Positions 1-9,840 are shown, counted from the stretch's first letter. The stretch is DNA of 64,000 nucleotides from Candidatus Parabacteroides intestinigallinarum (GCA_019114945.1 DXEN01000059.1:1-64000), one strand, 5' to 3'. Program-made: numbers and translations. Notes: generated from the sequence alone by a model not told the origin.

Positions 1-1400
1 TATGTTAACGACCCGTCCGGGTTGAACATCGGGGAGGAGGGGTGTCCCTCGTCGGCGATGTTCCGCCAAATCACGCCACTTCCCTCCGAATAGGTAATCG
101 GGTTGTAGTACTTATTGTGCGAGAACTCGAAATTATTGTTGACTTTCAACCATGGCGTGAGCTGGTAACCCGCCTTGAAACGCATGTTATATGTCTTGAA
201 CTTATCGGTCTGCTCGTCGCTATCGAACAATCCGTCGTACGAGTAGAAACGACCGGACAGATAATAATCGAACTTATCGTCGGAACCGGAGATCGAGAGG
301 TTCTGGTTCTGGGCGAACACGTGATCCTTATACATAATATCATAATAGTCCGTCCCCTCCGGATAATACACGTAACGCCCGGCCGTACCGATAGAACCGT
401 CGGAGATCACCGTACCGAAATCGCCCGTCTCGTGCCGGCGTCTATACTCTTCCAGCCATGCGACGGAGAATTGTTGTGTTTTGTTGATACCCGAGGGGTT
501 CGAATGGTTGTAATTGTAATACGCGTCATAGAAATGCTGCGCCCAGATATAACCATCAGATACGACATCCGGCACGTTCTGGGGTGTCTGCAGCGAATAG
601 CTGGACGACCATGTTACTTTCGGCTTGCCTTCCGTCGCGTTCTTCGTGGTAATCAATACGACGCCGAACGGAGCGCGCGCTCCATAAATAGCGGAAGCCG
701 CCGCGTCTTTCAGTACGGAGACGCTCTCGATATCGTTCGGGTTCAACATGGATGGGTCGCCCTCCACGCCATCGATCAACACGAGCGCGCTACCTCCGTT
801 GATAGAGCCGGTACCGCGCACGTTGAAGTCCGCCGTACGTCCCGGTTTACCATCGGCTAATGAGATATTCAAGTTTGGCACCACGCCTTCCAGCATCTGG
901 GTGGCGTTGGCGGTCGGACGGCCGTCGAATACGTCGCTCGTCACTTGCTCGACGGCGCCCGTTAGGTTCACCTTCTTTTGCGAGCCGTAACCCACTACGA
1001 CTACCTCGTCCAGATTCTGTGTGTCCTCGTTCAGGATAATTTTGAAAATATTTTTTCCTGTTACGGGTATTTCTTGCTTGATATAGCCGATATAGCTAAT
1101 CTCCAAGATCGCGTTTTCCGGAACATTGAGTTGGAAATCTCCGTCGATGCCGGTGATAACACCATTTGTCGTGCCTTTTACGATTACGTTCGCGCCGATA
1201 ATCGGAATGCCGGCGGCATCCAATACCACGCCTGAGATTTGTTTCGTACTCTGCTGGACTACGCTGTTGGCCGTAGAGCCAGGGTTAGTTGTCAAACTTG
1301 CCGCCGAGGTCGCTTGTGCTCCAAGGATCATGCAGCATAAAGACATACCAACGCATGTGCGTCTGACGGAAGTAACATCTTGATGGTACCTTTTTTTCAT
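1..1400 (-). CDS. SusC/RagA-family TonB-dependent outer-membrane transporter, N-terminal part (runs off the left edge)
   Basis: The 466 residues seen are the start of a SusC/RagA-type transporter, the TonB-energised outer-membrane channel that normally works with a SusD lipoprotein to import glycans or peptides. The gene runs off the window, so the barrel and C-terminus are missing. In order: a signal peptide (about 1-34), a CarboxypepD_reg-like beta-sandwich (about 54-128, beginning QISGVVLDAAG), the family hallmark DEVVVVGYG at 131-139, then the plug domain with VRGTGSINGG and IYGARAPFGVVLI. No STN domain precedes the sandwich, so direct anti-sigma-factor signalling is not expected. Start chosen at the ATG reading MKKRYHQDVTSV. 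The substrate cannot be read from this part; the SusD partner should lie beyond the edge. Confidence 0.95.
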   Translation of the reverse strand, partial: MKKRYHQDVTSVRRTCVGMSLCCMILGAQATSAASLTTNPGSTANSVVQQSTKQISGVVLDAAGIPIIGANVIVKGTTNGVITGIDGDFQLNVPENAILEISYIGYIKQEIPVTGKNIFKIILNEDTQNLDEVVVVGYGSQKKVNLTGAVEQVTSDVFDGRPTANATQMLEGVVPNLNISLADGKPGRTADFNVRGTGSINGGSALVLIDGVEGDPSMLNPNDIESVSVLKDAAASAIYGARAPFGVVLITTKNATEGKPKVTWSSSYSLQTPQNVPDVVSDGYIWAQHFYDAYYNYNHSNPSGINKTQQFSVAWLEEYRRRHETGDFGTVISDGSIGTAGRYVYYPEGTDYYDIMYKDHVFAQNQNLSISGSDDKFDYYLSGRFYSYDGLFDSDEQTDKFKTYNMRFKAGYQLTPWLKVNNNFEFSHNKYYNPITYSEGSGVIWRNIADEGHPSSPMFNPDGSLT

Positions 1401-1486
1401 ACACTTATTGTTTAGAATGTTGTTTAATTTCTGTTCTTATCAAAAACATCGCAAAATTCGGTATTTTTAGTCATGCTAAGGTTCTC

Positions 1487-1508
1487 TAAAAGATGAATAA
1501 AAGATGAA
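1487..1508. repeat. Tandem 11-bp direct repeat upstream of the SusC-like gene
   Basis: Two perfect back-to-back copies of TAAAAGATGAA lie about 90-110 bp upstream of the transporter start. An 11-bp spacing puts both copies on one face of the helix, as in response-regulator boxes. A regulatory role is inference. No TAnnTTTG box was seen between the repeat and the gene. Confidence 0.4.
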
Positions 1509-1571
1509 GTTTGTGTTTCAAACATGTTACAGGCGAGAGGGTTAGAGAGAGGCTTTGGAAAAAGAAAACGC

Positions 1572-1612
1572 ATAAAAAACAAAAGCGGGGAATGATTCAT
1601 TCCTCGCTTTTG
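1572..1612 (-). terminator. Rho-independent terminator of tRNA-Pro
   Basis: On the minus strand, straight after the tRNA 3' end, ACAAAAGCGAGGAATGA pairs with TCATTCCCCGCTTTTGT, and a run of T follows. Confidence 0.85.
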
Positions 1613-1686
1613 TCGGGATGAGAAGACTCGAACTTCCGACCTCCACGTCCCGAACGTGGCGCGCTAGCCAACTGTGCTACATCCCG
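1613..1686 (-). tRNA. tRNA-Pro (anticodon CGG)
   Basis: A 74-nt cloverleaf. The acceptor stem CGGGATG pairs with CATCCCG, with discriminator A. The anticodon stem CCACG/CGTGG closes the loop TTCGGGA, giving anticodon CGG for proline CCG codons. The T arm contains GTTCGAGTC. CCA is not encoded. The C1-G72 pair is typical of tRNA-Pro. Confidence 0.95.
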
Positions 1687-1831
1687 TTTTTGTAATCTGT
1701 CGTATCGTTCTCTCGATTACGGGTGCAAAGATACGCGTTATTTTTGAACCTGCAAGCGAATACGCGATTTTTTTATTCATTGTCGCGTTTTTCTTGCTTC
1801 TAGAGTAGAGACGATGTGGCTTGATTCCAAA

Positions 1832-1864
1832 AAAAAGACCGTCCTTTAAAAGGAACGGCCTTTC
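1832..1864 (-). terminator. Terminator after mdh
   Basis: About 25 bp past the mdh stop, on the minus strand, GGCCGTTCCTTT pairs with AAAGGACGGTC and eight T follow. Confidence 0.8.
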
Positions 1865-1886
1865 AGATATATGGAAATTTTCATGA

Positions 1887-2828
1887 TTAAAGTGCTCCAA
1901 CCTCTTTCAATGCGGCGTTGGTTTTGTGAACAGCGGCCGCGCTCTTAGCGAACAGCTCTTTCTCCTCAGCGGTCAACTCCAGCTCGACGATCTTCTCGAT
2001 ACCGTTCTTGCCCAAGATAACCGGAACGCCGATACACAAGTCAGACTCACCATACTCGCCTTCCAAGAGGACAGAGCAAGGAATCATCTTGCCTTGGTTG
2101 TGGATAATCGACTCAACCACGTAAGCTCCCGCCGCGCCCGGAGCGTACCAAGCGGATGTGCCTAACAGTTTCGTCAGCGTAGCGCCGCCTACCATCGTAG
2201 CCGCTACGACCTCTTGCAATTTCTCGGCGCTCAACAGATTGCTTACGGGGATGCCCTTGTAAGTAGCCAGGCGAGCCAACGGAATCATCGTCGTATCGCC
2301 ATGTCCGCCGATTACCATACCCTCTACCTCGTTGGCGTTGCATCCTAATGCTTGCGACAAGAAGTATTTGAAACGAGAGCTATCCAACGCGCCTCCCATA
2401 CCGATCACACGGTTCTTCGGCAGGCCTAACGACTTCAGTGCCAAATAAGTCATCGTGTCCATCGGGTTCGAGATAACCACCAAGATAGCGTTCGGAGAAT
2501 ATTTCAGGATGTTTTGAGCCACGCTCTTTACGATGCCGGCGTTCACGCCGATCAACTCCTCGCGGGTCATACCCGGCTTACGAGGAATACCGGAAGTGAT
2601 TACCACTACATCGGAGTTCGCCGTTTTCTCATAGTCGTTCGTGCAACCTACAATCTTCGTATCGAAACCAAGCAATTGCGCGGTTTGCATCATATCCATC
2701 GCTTTACCCTCGGATACGCCTTCTTTTACATCGAGCATAACCACTTCGTCCGCTACCTCATTGAAGGCAAGTACATTCGCGCACGTAGCGCCTACATTAC
2801 CGGCGCCAACAACTGTTACTTTTGACAT
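1887..2828 (-). CDS. mdh: Malate dehydrogenase
   Basis: A 313-residue NAD-dependent malate dehydrogenase of the LDH-like MDH type, interconverting malate and oxaloacetate in the cytoplasm. In Bacteroidales this step belongs to the reductive branch that leads through fumarate to succinate and propionate. Seen: the Rossmann loop VVGAGNVGAT at the N-terminus, VITSGIPRKPGMTREELI (mobile loop with substrate-binding arginines), and GGHGDTTMIPL with the catalytic histidine. The start is the ATG reading MSKVTVVGAG. A longer in-frame ATG upstream would overlap the promoter box at 2884-2891, so it is rejected. The gene is monocistronic, with its own terminator. Confidence 0.97.
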   Translation of the reverse strand: MSKVTVVGAGNVGATCANVLAFNEVADEVVMLDVKEGVSEGKAMDMMQTAQLLGFDTKIVGCTNDYEKTANSDVVVITSGIPRKPGMTREELIGVNAGIVKSVAQNILKYSPNAILVVISNPMDTMTYLALKSLGLPKNRVIGMGGALDSSRFKYFLSQALGCNANEVEGMVIGGHGDTTMIPLARLATYKGIPVSNLLSAEKLQEVVAATMVGGATLTKLLGTSAWYAPGAAGAYVVESIIHNQGKMIPCSVLLEGEYGESDLCIGVPVILGKNGIEKIVELELTAEEKELFAKSAAAVHKTNAALKEVGAL

Positions 2829-2883
2829 AATACTACGTTTTAAATATGTTAGTTCGTTATAGTTCGCTTGTTTTTTATGTGGG

Positions 2884-2891
2884 CAAAGGTA
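2884..2891 (-). promoter_or_regulatory. -7 promoter box of mdh
   Basis: On the minus strand this reads TACCTTTG, a full match to the Bacteroidota -7 consensus TAnnTTTG. It sits about 55 nt upstream of the mdh ATG. Confidence 0.7.
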
Positions 2892-2961
2892 CAATCTATC
2901 GGGGAATATAGAAATATTTCCGTATATATATTTTCGTCCTTACATTATTAAATATAGCTAA

Positions 2962-5070
2962 TTACATTTTCAAGACGATTCGTTCCCCTAATTCTTTGCA
3001 GAGTACGCTCTTGATCTCGTTGAGGTGTGTCTGCCGTTTCATCAGCTCGAAAACGCTTTCCAGGTCTTTTCGCTCTTGCGCTTCCTTGATCCGTGTTTGT
3101 ATTTCTTTGATCTCGCGCAGGATGTAAGCTTCTTTTAGGGAATAGATTTCCCGCGGCACCAGGTAATCCAGCTTCTCTTCCTCGGTCTCGATTTCCCTGA
3201 ATTTCGTGTGGTACTTGCTCAATTGGTATTTATCGCTGATCAGGTTGGCGGCTAATTGGCTGATATGCGGGTCGGGGTGTGATAGGAAATAGCGGGTCGC
3301 CACGAAACCTTCTTCCCGGCAACGGTCGGCGGCCTCGTCCAATATTTGCTTGAAGACGGGGTCGTAAAAGGTGAGGTCGTCGCGTTCCAGGTCGAAACGG
3401 ATGTAATCCGCCACGTGCATCACGATCCGTTCGTTTGTCTCCTCCTCTACATAATCATAAAGGACACGCTCGCCATAGCGGATCACGTAACGCAGAAGCG
3501 CCAGCTCGTATGCCTCGAAAGGGGAATGCTGCCGAACGGGCGGGGTGTCGCTCGTCTCCTTTGTGGTCGGAACCGCGGCCTGCGTGGTCTCTTCCTCTAA
3601 GGGATAAGGTTCGGGCGGGGCGGAAGGAGAGGCTACGTTGGTCGCCTCTTCCGGCACGAACGGTTGGTAATTCGGGTATTCGGGATATTCGGGAACGGCC
3701 TCGCCTGTCGTTGTTGGAGCGGGCGGGGGCGCGATGCGGTTGGAGGGGCGCTGCTGTTGCTCCCGCTTGTTGAGGCGGATTTTGTTGACCTCGTTGAGCA
3801 GGACTTGCTCGTCGATTTCCAGCATCGTGCCGCATTCCCGGATGTAGACGGAGCGGGCGATGTTGTCCGGGATGACCGCCACGGAGCGTACGATGTCCGA
3901 GATGAGAGCGGCGCGCTTGATGGGATCGTTGCCCGCCTCCGTCAACAAGAGGCTCGTCTTGAAACGGATGAAATCGGTCTCGTGCCGGCTGATATACTCG
4001 GCGAATTCGCTCGCCCCGTGGCTCTTGGCGAACGAGTCCGGATCCTCGCCGTCCGGAAGGAGCACCACTTTTACGTTCATGCCTTCTTCCAAAAGCATAT
4101 CGATGCCTCGGAGCGCCGCCTTGATGCCGGCGGCGTCGCCGTCGTACAGTACGGTAATATTATTGGTGAACCGGTGTATCAGGCGGATTTGTCCTTGCGT
4201 GAGCGCCGTACCCGACGACGCCACCACGTTCTCCACGCCTACTTGATGCATCCCGATCACGTCCATGTAGCCTTCCACGAGGAAGCAACGGTCTTGCTTG
4301 ACGATGGCTTGCTTGGCGAAATAGATGCCGTACAGCTCGTTGCTCTTGTGGTAGATCTCGCTCTCGGGCGAGTTTACGTACTTCGCCGTTTTCTCGTTCT
4401 TTTTCAGGACGCGTCCGCCAAAGGCGACAATCTTGCCGCTCAGCGTGTGGACCGGGAAGATGACTCGCCCGCGGAAACGGTCGCTCACGCCTCCGTTCTC
4501 GTAGGTGATGACGAGTCCCGTTTTCTCCAGATACTCCTTTTTATATCCGGCCTTGAGGGCGGCTTGGTAGAGCGCGTCCCGCTGGTCGAGGCTATAGCCC
4601 AGTTGGAATTTCCGGATCGTATCCTCCCGCAATCCCCGCTCGGCGAAGTAACGCATGCCGATGCTCTTGCCTTCCGGATGCTCGTGTAGCAAGGAGGAGA
4701 AGTATTGTCCCGCCCAGTTGTTTACGATGAGCATACTTTCCCGTTCGCCCCGGATTTGTTTCTCCCGTTCCGTCAGCTCCCGTTCCTGTATCTCGATATT
4801 GTATTTTTTCGCCAGGTAGCGCAAGGCGTCGTAATAGCTCAGTTGCTCGTGCTTCATGATGAAATGCACGGCGGTCCCTCCCTCGCCGCAAGCGAAGCAC
4901 TTGCAGATGTTCTTGGCGGGCGATACGTAAAACGAGGGCGACTTATCTGCGTGGAACGGGCATAAACCCACGTAATTGACTCCTCGCTTGCGAAGCGTCA
5001 CGAATTCCGAGACGACATCCACGATGTTCGCCGCGTCCAATATCCGGTCTATGGTAGGTTGATCGATCAT
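2962..5070 (-). CDS. dnaG: DNA primase
   Basis: A 702-residue bacterial primase that makes RNA primers for replication with the DnaB helicase. Domains in order: a CHC2 zinc-binding domain with ligands C37, H40, C58 and C61; the primase core with GGRVL and YVNSPES segments; a TOPRIM centre with LVEGYMDVI (metal-binding Glu) and VLYDGDAAG. A long Pro/Ala/Glu-rich linker (about residues 430-520) then leads to a helical C-terminal region that should contact DnaB. The ATG reading MIDQPTIDRIL was preferred over one seven codons upstream because it matches the family N-terminus and because a near-consensus -7 box, TACATTCG at 5093-5100 on the minus strand, lies immediately upstream. Confidence 0.97.
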   Translation of the reverse strand: MIDQPTIDRILDAANIVDVVSEFVTLRKRGVNYVGLCPFHADKSPSFYVSPAKNICKCFACGEGGTAVHFIMKHEQLSYYDALRYLAKKYNIEIQERELTEREKQIRGERESMLIVNNWAGQYFSSLLHEHPEGKSIGMRYFAERGLREDTIRKFQLGYSLDQRDALYQAALKAGYKKEYLEKTGLVITYENGGVSDRFRGRVIFPVHTLSGKIVAFGGRVLKKNEKTAKYVNSPESEIYHKSNELYGIYFAKQAIVKQDRCFLVEGYMDVIGMHQVGVENVVASSGTALTQGQIRLIHRFTNNITVLYDGDAAGIKAALRGIDMLLEEGMNVKVVLLPDGEDPDSFAKSHGASEFAEYISRHETDFIRFKTSLLLTEAGNDPIKRAALISDIVRSVAVIPDNIARSVYIRECGTMLEIDEQVLLNEVNKIRLNKREQQQRPSNRIAPPPAPTTTGEAVPEYPEYPNYQPFVPEEATNVASPSAPPEPYPLEEETTQAAVPTTKETSDTPPVRQHSPFEAYELALLRYVIRYGERVLYDYVEEETNERIVMHVADYIRFDLERDDLTFYDPVFKQILDEAADRCREEGFVATRYFLSHPDPHISQLAANLISDKYQLSKYHTKFREIETEEEKLDYLVPREIYSLKEAYILREIKEIQTRIKEAQERKDLESVFELMKRQTHLNEIKSVLCKELGERIVLKM

Positions 5071-5145
5071 ATGAATTACTCGTAACTCCACGCGAATGTA
5101 GTGATATTTTTCTTCGGTCTATAACCTTGTTTTAGATTGTTTATG

Positions 5146-5176
5146 TTTGCCCGAACCAAGAGAAGCTCTATCTTTG
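5146..5176 (+). promoter_or_regulatory. Promoter of the AsmA-like gene
   Basis: TTTG at 5146-5149, a 19-bp spacer and TATCTTTG at 5169-5176 match the Bacteroidota -33/-7 consensus well. The gene starts at 5201. Confidence 0.8.
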
Positions 5177-5200
5177 AAGCATAATCGTAGATATGGATTT

Positions 5201-8200
5201 ATGAAACGGAGAGGGAAAAGAATCATTTGGATTGTTTTATCGGTATTGTTCGGGATTATATTCGTGCTCCCGTTGGCTGGCTTCGGGATCTTGAAATGGG
5301 GCATCTTGCCGCCGGAGCGTCTGACCCCGTTGGTGGTGAGCCAGGCGAACGCGCTTATCGACGGGAAGTTGGATTGCGAGCGGGTGGAATTGACCTATTT
5401 CGAGACGTATCCTTATTTGGGCGTGAAGTTGACGAACGGCAGCTTGATATCGCGTCAGGCGCAAGATTCGGCGAGCCGGGCGGAGGACGCGTTGAACGTG
5501 CCCGCGGATTCGTTGCTCTCGTTTAAGAAAGTGATCGTGGTGGTGAACCCGACGGAATATTTATTCAATGGGAAGGTGTCGATCCCGTGGGTGGTGCTGG
5601 ATAGCGTGCGGATTTATGGATACGTGAACGAGGCGGGGAAGGCGAACTGGGAGATTTACCGGAGCGCTCCCGATACGGCACGGGCGGACACGCTGACGAC
5701 CGATACCACGGCGATGCCGGTGATTGACTTGAAACGGTTACGCATCCGGGACGCGCGCGTGGTGTACGACGACCGTCAGCAGGATCTTTATACGGAGGTG
5801 GACGGCTTTTCCCTGCGGATGGATGGCGAGTTGACGCGCCGCGGGAGCAAGATCGACTTGGAGACCGGTTTTTCCTCCATCGCCTTTTATAGCCCGTCGT
5901 ACACGCTGAACAATCATTTGTCCATGCGTTTCAAGGGTGGTTTGTTCCTGGCGGACAGCTTGCGGGGACTGGGGCTGAAGGACGCGGAGTTGTGGGTGAA
6001 CGATTTGCCGTTCACGGCGAATGGATTCGTGCTTCCGGCGACGGAGGCAAGGCCTGCCAGGATTAATATGGATTTCGGCTTGAAGGTGTCGGACTTGAAC
6101 GACTTGTTGGCCTTCGTGCCGGATGAGTTCTTTAAGAACCGGGACAAGATAAAGGCGGAGGGCAGCATCCTGTTGGACGGGGATATCCGCGGGGAGCTGG
6201 GCGATAGCGTCGTGCCGACCATCAACCTGTGTTGCAAGGTGGAGGATGGCGCCTATCATGTGAAAGGGGTGGAGCATGGCATCGACCTGCTGCGCCTCGA
6301 CGTGGATTTGCATCTGAACGGACCGCACCCGGATTCCTCGTACGTCTCGTTGGAGGAGCTGACCGTGAAAGGAAAGAATACCTCGCTTACGATGAGTGGC
6401 GAGGTGTGGAACATGTGGGACAACCCGGCGATCCGGGCGAGGATGAACGGGCAGATGGATTTCACCGGATTGGCGAAGGATTTCCTGAACCCGGATACCT
6501 TGCTGCTCGACGGGATGCTGAAGGCCGACATCGCCGCTGAGTTTACCGTGGACGATGTGGTGAATAGCCGGATCGACAAGATCAAGGCGGCGGGAATGCT
6601 CGACATCGACCGCTTCAAGGCTTTTAGCAAGGTGCTGGGCGTGGATATGTATATCGCGGGCACGAGGCTGTTCATGGGCTCCACCGAGAAGGCGAGCCGC
6701 TACTTGCGTACCAACGAGCAGCTGAACGCCACGCTGACGGTCGATACGCTGAACCTGCGCTATAAGGAGGATATACGGACGAACATCGGCGGCTTGCGAA
6801 TCGTGGCGAACACTACGCCGGCTATCGACACCACCGCGGTGATTCCGCTCACGGCGGGTGTCGACTTCGACCATTTGCGGAGCCGCCTGCCGGACTCCAC
6901 GTGGGTGATCGCCGGGAAGACCTCGCTGAAGGGCGGTATCAAAGGCTCCACGACCGACAAGAAGGTGCCGATGGCGGTGGCGACCATCTCGGTCGATACC
7001 TTGCGCTATGTCTCCATGCCCTTGCGCTCGGGCATGATGCTGGCGGGAAGCCGTATCACCTTGGAGGCGTTGCCTTACCGGGAGGCGATCCGCCAGCGGT
7101 GGATACGGGAACGCGTCGCCTCGGGCGACACGACGCGTCGCAGGCCGTCCGCAGCGACGCGGGCAAGGCGCGGCAGGAGCGCGCGGGTGGATACGACCGC
7201 CTCGGACAACGTGTTGCGCCGTTGGGAGGCACGCGGGCATATCGGCTTCGAGCATATGCGAGGTTTCAGCCGGATGTTCCCGCTTCCGATGCGGATCGAT
7301 GGGACGGACTTGAGGTTTAGCACAAGCAACGTGACACTGAGCGGCGCGCGCGTGCGATTGGGCAAGAGCGATTTCACGTTGAGTGGCGACATAGAAGGCA
7401 TCCGCCAATCTATCTTGCGGGGCGGGAAGCTGAAAGCGACGTTCGGCCTGAAGTCCGACCTGCTCGATTGCAACCAGCTCATGGCGGCTATCAACCGGGG
7501 GACGCGTTTCGCCGAGCGGATGGCTTCCGGCGTGGCGGGCACCTTCACGGAGGATAGCGTCGAGGCGCTGGCGTCGGCCCCGGAGTTGGAGACGGGACTT
7601 TCCGCCGACAGCGTGGCGACCGACTCGGTGCCGCAAGTGTTCGTCGTGCCCAAGTTCCTCGACGTGACCTTCAATACGGACGCTAAGAAGATTCTCTTCC
7701 GCGACTTGGAGCTGGAGGAGGTGAAAGGGCGTGTCACCGTGAAGAACCAAAGCGTGGAGCTGAGCAATCTTTATATGGACTCGAACATCGGCTCGGGTGG
7801 GTTGACAATGATTTACACGGCGCGCGACGCCAGCGGGGCGTCGATGGGCTTCGACTTGGGTATGCGCCGTATCCAAATCGCGAAACTGATCGGGCTGTTC
7901 CCCGCCATCGACTCGCTGGTGCCGATGCTCCGTTCGTTCGAGGGCGTGGTGGATTGCCAGATGACGGCCACTTGCAAGGCGGATTCCACGATGTCCATCG
8001 AGTTGCCTTCGCTCAGCGCCTCTTGTTACTTGAGCGGGAGAGACATGGTATTGCTGGATGGCGAGACCTTCGCCGAGATATCCAAGACGCTGATGTTCAA
8101 GAATAAGGAACGGAATATGATAGACAGCATCGCGGTCGACTTGGCGATTCGCGACTCCAAGATAGAGGTCTTTCCCTTCCTCGTGGAGATGGATCGCTAC

Positions 8201-8473
8201 AAGGTGGCCGTCGGTGGCACGCACAATCTCGATATGACCTTCGATTATCATATCTCCGTGCTGAAATCGCCCGTGCCGTTCAAGTTAGGGCTGAATATCA
8301 GCGGCAATCTGGACGACTTCAAGTTCCGCATCGGGAAGTGTAAGTACAAGGACTTCCTGAAGCCCGCCAAGCAAGCCGAGCTGGACAGCACCCGCCGCGA
8401 CGTGCGGCAAGGCATCCGCGACGCGATACGGAGGCAAATCCGCGAGCAGGGCTTCACCGCCGATGCCGGATAG
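5201..8473 (+). CDS. AsmA-like inner-membrane-anchored protein
   Basis: A 1090-residue protein of the AsmA-like superfamily, whose members are anchored in the inner membrane and are thought to bridge the periplasm and move or organise lipids towards the outer membrane. One N-terminal transmembrane helix (about 8-30, rich in I, V and L) is followed by a long repetitive beta-rich periplasmic part. The C-terminal AsmA_2-type region (about 830-1075) ends with a GLNISGNLDDFKFRIGK segment typical of the family. A basic insert (about 625-675, many Arg) interrupts the middle. The start is fixed by the promoter: the longer in-frame ORF would begin upstream of the -7 box. It is divergent from dnaG and convergent with tldE. 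The lipid cargo is unknown. Confidence 0.85.
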   Translation: MKRRGKRIIWIVLSVLFGIIFVLPLAGFGILKWGILPPERLTPLVVSQANALIDGKLDCERVELTYFETYPYLGVKLTNGSLISRQAQDSASRAEDALNVPADSLLSFKKVIVVVNPTEYLFNGKVSIPWVVLDSVRIYGYVNEAGKANWEIYRSAPDTARADTLTTDTTAMPVIDLKRLRIRDARVVYDDRQQDLYTEVDGFSLRMDGELTRRGSKIDLETGFSSIAFYSPSYTLNNHLSMRFKGGLFLADSLRGLGLKDAELWVNDLPFTANGFVLPATEARPARINMDFGLKVSDLNDLLAFVPDEFFKNRDKIKAEGSILLDGDIRGELGDSVVPTINLCCKVEDGAYHVKGVEHGIDLLRLDVDLHLNGPHPDSSYVSLEELTVKGKNTSLTMSGEVWNMWDNPAIRARMNGQMDFTGLAKDFLNPDTLLLDGMLKADIAAEFTVDDVVNSRIDKIKAAGMLDIDRFKAFSKVLGVDMYIAGTRLFMGSTEKASRYLRTNEQLNATLTVDTLNLRYKEDIRTNIGGLRIVANTTPAIDTTAVIPLTAGVDFDHLRSRLPDSTWVIAGKTSLKGGIKGSTTDKKVPMAVATISVDTLRYVSMPLRSGMMLAGSRITLEALPYREAIRQRWIRERVASGDTTRRRPSAATRARRGRSARVDTTASDNVLRRWEARGHIGFEHMRGFSRMFPLPMRIDGTDLRFSTSNVTLSGARVRLGKSDFTLSGDIEGIRQSILRGGKLKATFGLKSDLLDCNQLMAAINRGTRFAERMASGVAGTFTEDSVEALASAPELETGLSADSVATDSVPQVFVVPKFLDVTFNTDAKKILFRDLELEEVKGRVTVKNQSVELSNLYMDSNIGSGGLTMIYTARDASGASMGFDLGMRRIQIAKLIGLFPAIDSLVPMLRSFEGVVDCQMTATCKADSTMSIELPSLSASCYLSGRDMVLLDGETFAEISKTLMFKNKERNMIDSIAVDLAIRDSKIEVFPFLVEMDRYKVAVGGTHNLDMTFDYHISVLKSPVPFKLGLNISGNLDDFKFRIGKCKYKDFLKPAKQAELDSTRRDVRQGIRDAIRRQIREQGFTADAG

Positions 8474-8503
8474 CGCGTATTCTACGTGGCGGGCCGTGCG
8501 CGA

Positions 8504-9823
8504 TTACAGCCCGCTGAAATCCACGTCGTCGAAGAGGAGGGACGGGATGCGCCAGCTGGACGAGAGGCGCGGGTCGTTGCCCGTCTCGGTGAGGTGGCTC
8601 CACAGCGTCAGCATATTGCCGGTCACGTTCATCTCGGCGACGGGCCGCGTCAATTGGCCGCGCTCGATGAGGAAGCCCTCGATGCCGTAGGAGAAATCGC
8701 CCGTCGAGCTGTTGCAGTTCCCGCCATTGAAGCCGGTCACCAGGATTCCTTTCTCCACGGAGGCGATGAGCCCTGCCGCGTCCTTGTCGCCAAGGCGTGC
8801 CGCGAGGATGGAGGGCGAGTCCACCGTCTGGCTCGCGCCCATCTTGTTCGCCGTGTAGGTGTCGATGTAATAGGTGCGCAGCGTGCCTTCCTCGAAGATG
8901 GGCCTCCGCCGCGTGGCGATTCCCTCGCTGTCGAAATAGCGCGCCCCGGAGGCCTTCGGCAGGTGCGGCTCGTCGAGCAGGGTCAGCCGTCCGCTGGCCA
9001 CCTTCTGGCCGAGCTTATCCAGCAAGAACGAGTTCTTCTGCTGGATGGAGGAGCCGTAAATCGCCCCGATGAGCGGCGATACGAGGCGGGCGGCGTTCAT
9101 GTTGTCCACCACCATCCGGTATTTCCCGGAGGCCACCTTGCGCTGGCTCAATTTGCGGAGCGCCCGTTCCAGCGCTTTCGTGCCGATACCGGTCTTTATC
9201 AGGTCGTCGTAATAGAGCGACGATTCGTACCAGTAGGATTCGGGCCGCGCGTCGCCCTCGCCGCGGATGTTGGCGCTTCCCACCAGCCCGAACGACGAGC
9301 CCGAGGCCTCGCCCTCGAAGCCGTTGCTGGCCACCATGTACTTGAAGTCCTTCTCGTCGCTGTAGGAGGAGTTGGCGGAGATGACGCGGGTGTCCTTGCC
9401 CATGATTTCCTCGCAGACGCTCATCGCCAGCGCCACCTTGTCGTCCGGCGGCACGTTGTCGAACGCGGGGTCTATCAGCCGCAAGTCCGCCCCGCCGCCC
9501 TTGTAATACAGGGAGGCGTCCGGCAGGGTTCTCGCCTTGTCCTCGGCGAGGAAGCGCGTGGCCGCCACTCCCTCCCGGATGAATCGCTCCAGCTCGCGCT
9601 TGTCGAGCCGGTTGGTGGAGTAGGAGCCGAAGCGCCCGTCGACGAAGAGGTGTATCGCCAGGTTGTTCTCCGAGGCTTGCTGCAGGCGGTCCATCCGCAT
9701 GTCGCGTATCTCGAAAGACGTGCTGGAGCCGTTGAACAGCGTGACGCGCGACGCTTGGCAGCCGTTCCTCAGCGCGTATTCCATCGCCCATTGGGCCAAT
9801 TCTTTATTCTCGTTCGTTATCAT
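8504..9823 (-). CDS. TldE/PmbA-family metallopeptidase subunit
   Basis: A 439-residue member of the TldD/PmbA family. In Enterobacteria TldD and TldE (PmbA) form a heterodimer that degrades unfolded peptides and matures microcin B17; TldE lacks the metal site. No HExxxH is present here, which fits the TldE role. Family signatures are SSYSDEKDFKYMVASNG in the middle and FSYGIEGFLIERGQLTRPVAEMN near the C-terminus, given here only in part. The start is the ATG reading MITNENKELAQWA, 17 bp after the stop of the TldD gene. It is the third gene of a radical SAM-tldD-tldE operon. Confidence 0.9.
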   Translation of the reverse strand: MITNENKELAQWAMEYALRNGCQASRVTLFNGSSTSFEIRDMRMDRLQQASENNLAIHLFVDGRFGSYSTNRLDKRELERFIREGVAATRFLAEDKARTLPDASLYYKGGGADLRLIDPAFDNVPPDDKVALAMSVCEEIMGKDTRVISANSSYSDEKDFKYMVASNGFEGEASGSSFGLVGSANIRGEGDARPESYWYESSLYYDDLIKTGIGTKALERALRKLSQRKVASGKYRMVVDNMNAARLVSPLIGAIYGSSIQQKNSFLLDKLGQKVASGRLTLLDEPHLPKASGARYFDSEGIATRRRPIFEEGTLRTYYIDTYTANKMGASQTVDSPSILAARLGDKDAAGLIASVEKGILVTGFNGGNCNSSTGDFSYGIEGFLIERGQLTRPVAEMNVTGNMLTLWSHLTETGNDPRLSSSWRIPSLLFDDVDFSGL

Positions 9824-9840
9824 GATTGGTTCTCTTTTTG

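Noticed and set aside
1664-1900. 78-codon frame over tRNA-Pro
   Set aside because: It runs through the tRNA and the mdh terminator and has no family features.
5738-8251. An 837-codon open frame antisense to the AsmA-like gene
   Set aside because: Its protein is low-complexity (His, Arg, Gln, Val) with no domain, and it lies wholly opposite a gene with promoter, signal anchor and family features. It results from codon bias.
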